DNA from: Epiperipatus broadwayi
Taxonomy: Eukaryota > Onychophora > Udeonychophora > Euonychophora > Peripatidae
Assembly (NCBI GenBank): GCA_028023455.1
Contig: JAQFVV010012416.1
Span: forward strand, 3,455,594 to 3,519,593
Length of the DNA: 64,000 nucleotides
Reading direction: 5' to 3'
Positions within the stretch are counted from its first letter, which is position 1. Each line of letters opens with the position of its first letter. Below, in pieces: positions 58,921 through 64,000 of the stretch. The notes beneath the pieces were generated by a model, which saw nothing but the letters and a program-made list of their open reading frames with translations, had not been told where the DNA came from and searched no databases. The translations under genes were made by a program, and so were the position numbers.

Positions 58921-59229
58921 TTTATTGATTAGTAATAATGTGAAAGGCTAAAACCTTTGACAGAAGCACCTTAAGAATGCATATGTGACAGCCAATCGGA
59001 TATAATAATGACTGCACATGGAACTCTCAATTCAAGAACACAAGCCAGAACTACAAGAAAATGATGGCTTGTGTTCTTGAATTGAGAGTTCCATGTGCAG
59101 TCATTATTACATCTGATTGGCTGTCACATATGCATTTTTAAGGTGCTTCTGTCGAAGGTTTTAGCCTTTCACGTTATTATTGCATCATCTGCTAGTGCTT
59201 AATAAATTTAATATATTTATTGATTAGTA
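58921..59229. mobile_element. Family X palindromic element
   Basis: An exact 14-bp TSD, tttattgattagta, lies at 58921-58934 and 59216-59229. The arms pair aaaacctttgacagaagcac, gtgacagccaatcggatata and actgcacatggaactctcaa with their complements; the loop is about 40 bp. No canonical hammerhead core: the corresponding place reads CTGTCRAAGG. Same TSD length as family F, but no shared sequence. Confidence 0.88.
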
Positions 59230-60589
59230 TAATTTGATCAAAATAGATATCAACCTAACCTTTATTTTGTATTTTAGAATAAAACACATTTGGTTGATAT
59301 TGATTCAAGAGAATCAATTATTTTATTTATAAAAATAAATGTCTGCTTTAATCATATATATCCCTTTAAACTCTCAGTTTAGTTTTAAATACATAATATT
59401 ACATGCTTTTATGAAGGAATCAAAACTGAAATTATAATCAGTCATCCATAACATAATAAAGAAAGGCCAATTTCTTCTTTCCCTAAATATATATATGTTA
59501 ATGCAAATTAAGGAACTCCTCATCATTAACTTTAAAAAGCTGAAGCTAAAATCAAACAAAATTTCTTTAATGAAGCATCAATATTACTGACTGTCATCTC
59601 ACATATCATGGTTACTAATAATACCATTCGACAATCTAATGTGACATATATAAGATATTGCCTATATATGTCATACTCAAAAGTAAACTCTTCAGCCATA
59701 AAATCAGATTGTCGAATAAATTCACTTTAAGTTATACTTATTTAATAACCATTGATATTAAATTCTAATTTAAAGTAAACAACCAGATGTGAACTTTAAT
59801 ATCATTAGCATTAAAATAGGAAGAGAACCGTCATTTCATTACTGACTTAGTGAACTTTTGCAATTAAACAAATTATATTGTAATATCCTTTTGTTCGTTA
59901 ATTTAGTTTAGAAAAATCAAAATATCGGTTGTAAATCGATAAAATGATTAAGCAAAATATAAAGTAAAATAATAAATAGTTTATTTCTTTCAAATGTTAG
60001 TTGAGAATTTTATATATAGTATATCAGATATCCATGTGTTTCGATTTAATGTCCTTTAAATTTTATCTTAATTATTTAATACGTAGAAAATAAATACACC
60101 GAGCAGAAGTATATTGGAAATTATAATTAATTCAATATGTTATTATCATTTCACCATCATACACGCTTTAGGATTTTACTTGTCGTAAGCATTAAGAAAT
60201 CTAACACGATAACACACACATGAATATGTGCTATATTTATAATTGCTCTTTTTAATGTTGGAAATATTACTTATTCAAAATTAAATAACGTTAAACCATT
60301 ATGCTGAATATCAAGCAATAACCCTCTTAAAATAATGTTATTAATATCTTTATCATTTTCCAATGCCTAACTATATAAAAATGGGAAAATATTCATCTTA
60401 ATACGTCGAGCTATATAGATATATTCTTTTATTTATATTATTCGAGTGTAAAAGACTACAATATTAAAAAGTTGATACAGATATTAGGAATGTATATATA
60501 CAAGTTGCATGTATGTGTATAAAGTAAACTAATAATTGAATCGCTTGAACTATTTTGTCATTTCTTTATTACTATTGACGCATTTAAAA
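59230..60589. other. AT-rich intron sequence with one hairpin
   Basis: Inverted 12-mers attcgacaatct (59626-59637) and agattgtcgaat (59706-59717) could form a hairpin with a 68-bp loop. This could be a very short MITE. Otherwise nothing. Confidence 0.5.
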
Positions 60590-60790
60590 GATGATAAATT
60601 TACATTACTTTTTAACTGAAGTTTAAAGTTTATATCTGGGTTAGAAATAATCTCTAGTTTAGGAAATAATTACTGATGCTCATTACTGCATTTATCTATT
60701 TGGATGATGTCAAAGTTGTGGGTGGAGTAAATTTGACACTTGTAAATCAAAGTGTAAAAATTTGTATTATATAACCACCAATATTAATTA
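60590..60790 (-). mobile_element. Family W segment
   Basis: Inverted relative to 36480-36610: tatatctgggttagaaataa, taatctctagttta, then atgtcaaagttgtgggtgga and gtaaatttgacac. No ribozyme motif in this piece. Confidence 0.6.
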
Positions 60791-61044
60791 TAATGATTGC
60801 TATGCACCTTAGATCTCTTTCTTACCACTTCATAAACAAATCCAATTATCCTAATTCCAAGTTGACTCAATGACTATCCAAAAGATTATTGAAACTATTA
60901 TGAAATTCATTTTATATTATGTATTACAATAATAACAACAGTGAATGCTTTTTTAAAAATTATTATATACTGCATAAAGTATTTAAAGTTGTTTATATTA
61001 TATAACCCAATTTGATTTAATAAAGGAAGATATATACATTCTTG

Positions 61045-61330
61045 GAAGTATATTCTTATTCCTCTCCTTTACTTTTTTTGCATTTCTTCATATATTCATA
61101 TATATTGCTTACAATAACTCCTTTCATATATACTTTAATGCAAAAAATTTTTAAATGCAATTCCTTTATTTTCCTGTCAGTTTTTAAAAAATGGAGGATG
61201 TTAAGAATGTTCTGATGAAGACTGCAGGACAGTCGAAACTGTCAGGAAAATAAAGGAATTATATTTTAAAAAAATTTGCATATAAGTATATATGAGGGGA
61301 GTTATTGTAAGCAATATATATATATTTTTC
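61045..61330. mobile_element. Family Y palindromic element, copy Y2
   Basis: Starts gaagtatattcttattcctc, then ctttgcatttcttcatata as in Y1. Inverted arms pair attgcttacaataactcctt with its complement near 61300 and aattcctttattttcctgtc with its complement at about 61245. The ribozyme motif is in the loop. No TSD could be read on the AT-rich right side. Confidence 0.75.
61212..61243 (+). ncRNA. hammerhead ribozyme-like motif, family Y2
   Basis: CTGATGA, one extra A, perfect stem II GACTG-CAGGA-CAGTC, GAAA, CTGTC with GUC cleavage triplet. All core bases are intact apart from the added A. This is the best-preserved Y copy. Confidence 0.68.
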
Positions 61331-61499
61331 TATAATAAATAATTTATTAATGAAAATAATTGTAAAGAATATATTTATTTAAATTCTTTAATTAACATTA
61401 TAATCATTGACCCCTCTCATGGTATTATTAGCAATTTCCTTATTTATATCTATTATGACAAGCATGTATGTGCAACTAAAGTGTTATTAAATTAACTTC

Positions 61500-62640
61500 A
61501 AATTTGTTGTGATTGCTTTTTAAGATTTTTAGTTCTTAATATATAAGATCAATACTTTGTCAAGGATTCTAAGCACTTTGTAGAATTATTCAAGAATATG
61601 AAATTATAGCAGAAATCTTGGTAAACTTTGATATGGAATGTTTATTTATGTCTTACTCAGTGATGAAGCACTATCTATTGTAAGAAAAAAGATTAAATGA
61701 AGATAATGATTTAGAAAGTAGAAAAGCTCTTTCTATTGATAGTATAACTGAACTCTTGATATCCTGCACAGTAATAACATTTTTAATACAATACAGAAAC
61801 CAAGGAATCGATATAGGTTCATCAATTATCTCTAATTAGAAACATTTACACATAAGAAAATTAAATCACAGCTGTAAATATTATTCTATTCCCACTAAAA
61901 GTCTATCTTCATTATGAAAAATTGATATATTCATTGTATTGTGCAGGTATTGTGAAGCACTATTATAAATTTCCTGGAAAAAACATCAGTAATACATCCC
62001 TTCAATTAAATTCATGATTGAGTTAAAATAAAACTAAAAAATTAGCATTCTTGGAGGTTCTGGGGTAACAAAATTTCCTGATGGCAAAATCAAATCTACT
62101 GTTTACTGAAAATTCACAGATACAGAAAAATATTTAGCTTATACTTAAATAATTATAGCAAGAATGGTATGATTACCATAAGATAACAGAGCAAAAACCA
62201 AGTTTTTTCAGAAGCCAATAATTTGAAAAAATTCCAACATTAGACAAATTCGTATTAAGAATATTCAGTTATTAGTTATCATTTAAAAAGAACTTAAATA
62301 GACATCAAAAAGAAACATAAAAAAACCCAATCAGTACTACAATGCATCCATACACACTAGGAATAACAGATAAACTAAAAAATCTAAAATCAATATATCA
62401 TATCATAAAGCTTTATAAAACTTACTGTATACTTTGAGAAACTCTAATCTCTACTGAACATAACTTAAAATACTGAAAGACAAGAACTTACTGCACAAAG
62501 TATTATGTTAATATAAAAGAACATGTTGGTGAAGCTAATTACCCCATTGAAAACTGATTCAAAAACATAGATGTGTTTAAAATAGCAGACCACCACATGC
62601 AGCAATGAATATATATGTTCAGTTGAAAAAAACACGAATA
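61500..62640 (+). pseudogene. Penelope-like retroelement relic (RT to endonuclease region)
   Basis: This encoded the reverse transcriptase of a Penelope-like element, which copies RNA at a target nicked by a GIY-YIG endonuclease. Readable in shifting frames: FVKDSKHFVELFKNMKL (about 61560), EILVNFDMECLF (palm motif A region, aspartate kept), LNEDNDLESRKALSIDSITE, LLISC, a broken YVDD region, IHPSIKFMIELK (about 61995), KLAFLG, then LPDGKIKSTVY and DTEKYLAYT. Further on are NIKKPNQYYNASIHTLGITD and KLKNLKSIYHIIKLYK, the linker before GIY-YIG. The endonuclease itself is only traceable as IKEHVGEA and ADHHMQ. Order and spacing match the family. It is the only clear Penelope RT in the window. Confidence 0.8.
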
Positions 62641-62779
62641 TTAAGCAATGAGCAGAAAATAAAAAGAATATTTATGGATGTTCCTCATATCATAATAGTA
62701 AATAACCTCATAAATCCATTTAATGTAATAATTCATAATATTTAGAATAATATTTCCATTAAAAAAGAAAAATGGCCAA

Positions 62780-62885
62780 ATCAGGAGAGAATAGCCTAGC
62801 TGATTGGAGTGTCATTTTAAATTCAGTATTCATGAATCTAAAGATCACTGATTCTATTCCCATCATTGATCATGCCAGCAATATC
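62780..62885 (+). repeat. possible degenerate tRNA-like SINE head
   Basis: A-box-like TAGCCTAGCTGATTGGAGTG and, about 40 bp on, GATCACTGATTCTATTCCCA (B-box-like). No TSD seen. Confidence 0.35.
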
Positions 62886-64000
62886 TGAAGAAGATATGCA
62901 AATAATCTTAATATCACTTTAATGTTGTGTGTTAATCTGCATTATTACTAACAATTAACATAATTGGAAAAGCATAAATAATGATTGAATTTTTGTAAAA
63001 ATATTTAACAAACTAAATAATGGAGATAATCCTGCACATGATTATAAATACTTTTAATGTTATGGTATCCTTGTATATTGTAATTTAAATTTTACTAATT
63101 ATTATTTTACTTGGAAAATGTGCCATCTGGTGATAAAAAGTGAATATGATAAATCAGTTTGTTTAGTCACTACTATTTTCTTTTTTTCATTTCGTATACT
63201 GGATTTTTAAGCCATTTCATTTCTAAATGCTTCAAACAACTTTTGTGCTTATATATATATTATAACTGTCCAAAATGTACAGCTATCTGCAAATCATCCA
63301 AGGGCAATTTGCATAGGATATCCACATTCTGACATCACAGAATAAACAACTTTTTTTTTTTTATAATCTGCTAAAATCAGTTGGACACATGAGACTATCG
63401 TATTCTAATTAATTTATTGATTGCAAAATAATGAAAAATGCTAAAAATAATGAGACAATACAATTTATTAACATATATACAATTTTAAAATGCACCCATG
63501 TCAGCATAACTTGTCTGCCCTATCAATTTTTAAAACAAGTTGATACAATTAACAATTGATTAACTTTATGCAGAGATAATACATTTTTAACTGATTCTGA
63601 ACAGATATATTCTTGCTACATAGATCAATGATCACTGTTATTTATTACAGTTTAAAATTTAATAAACCTACAGTTTGAGGGTACCCTAAATTCATTAATT
63701 ATTTAAATAACAGGACTATCATAAATACTTTTAGGCTGTAATATAGATAATTAACTAAATGCTATATTTGCAAATATAAGAGGCAGCATCTGCATTACAT
63801 TACTTGTGGATAAATAAATACATGTGAGCTAGGAATACGCTATATGATAGGAATTTTCACCTATCACATACTATTGTACTAAACATAAGAGTGACTGGCA
63901 ATCATAAAACAGTATCATCCAAGACATGCACAAAAACAAAGCAGATATATAGTAGAAATGTCCATCTATGGCACACCACTATTCTACATAAGATAATGAC
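62886..64000. other. AT-rich intron sequence
   Basis: No exon of the transporter, no ORF and no repeat border recognised. A T-run is at about 63351-63362. Confidence 0.5.

Noticed and set aside
58921-59229. Hammerhead motif in family X (CTGTCGAAGG...)
   Set aside because: The core CUGANGA and the GAAA are absent in all copies.
60664-60720. CTGATG near 60673 as a ribozyme
   Set aside because: No GAAA and no stem II hairpin follow, although the sequence is family W.
56607-64000. Upstream EAAT exons (TM1-TM3)
   Set aside because: Looked for on the minus strand by expected motifs; none seen, so they are probably beyond the window.
1-64000. CRISPR array or bacterial operon
   Set aside because: Repeats are dispersed or palindromic, with no regular short repeat-spacer pattern, and the splice sites and SINEs are eukaryotic.

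Overview
The window is animal (metazoan) genomic DNA, roughly three-quarters A+T. It is dominated by long introns, decayed retroelements, microsatellites and palindromic repeats. There is no bacterial-style gene packing, no rRNA and no CRISPR array. The phylum cannot be fixed from the sequence. The mix of tRNA-derived SINEs, RTE-like, L1/Tx1-like and CR1/Jockey-like LINEs, mariner, hAT and Penelope-like elements suggests an invertebrate with a large AT-rich genome.

One host gene is supported: an SLC1-family excitatory amino-acid transporter (EAAT, closest by eye to EAAT2/SLC1A2) on the minus strand. Three consecutive internal coding exons are present at 56410-56606, 28225-28351 and 12605-12838. 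All have AG/GT splice borders, and the codon phases across both junctions join exactly. The introns are about 28.1 kb and 15.4 kb. The 5' exons (TM1-TM3) should lie above 64000 and the 3' exons (rest of HP1, TM7, HP2, TM8) below position 1. Everything else in the window therefore sits in introns of this gene.

The introns hold: L1/Tx1-like LINE pieces (9347-11420, 31300-32460, 46060-46770); RTE-like LINE pieces with RT motifs (19130-19365, 21340-22530, 22585-23075, 47630-49135); CR1/Jockey-like LINE pieces (53270-54600, 57127-58760); other LINE C-termini (5700, 11490, 13800); a gag-like ORF1 remnant (51650-52900); a mariner relic (24054-24602); two hAT-type elements (2906-3282, 39386-40082); six tRNA-Gly-derived SINEs; and a Penelope-like element with a recognisable RT (61500-62640).

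The most striking content is a set of non-autonomous elements, here named families F, V, W, X and Y/Z. Most are palindromic or built from direct repeats. Families F, V, W, Y and Z carry hammerhead-ribozyme-like motifs (CTGANGA, stem II, GAAA, then a short often self-complementary stem III and an NUH cleavage site). Many are flanked by target-site duplications of 14 bp: five are exact 14-mers, and others are 12-14 bp with a mismatch. One end often carries an extra tail of about 45 bp. Ribozyme, inverted or direct repeat arms, one-sided tail and TSD together point to mobilisation by Penelope-like machinery, a relic of which lies at 61500-62640. Insertion into an RT pseudogene (58056-58489) and into one arm of a larger palindrome (26658-26954) leaves readable pre-insertion sites.
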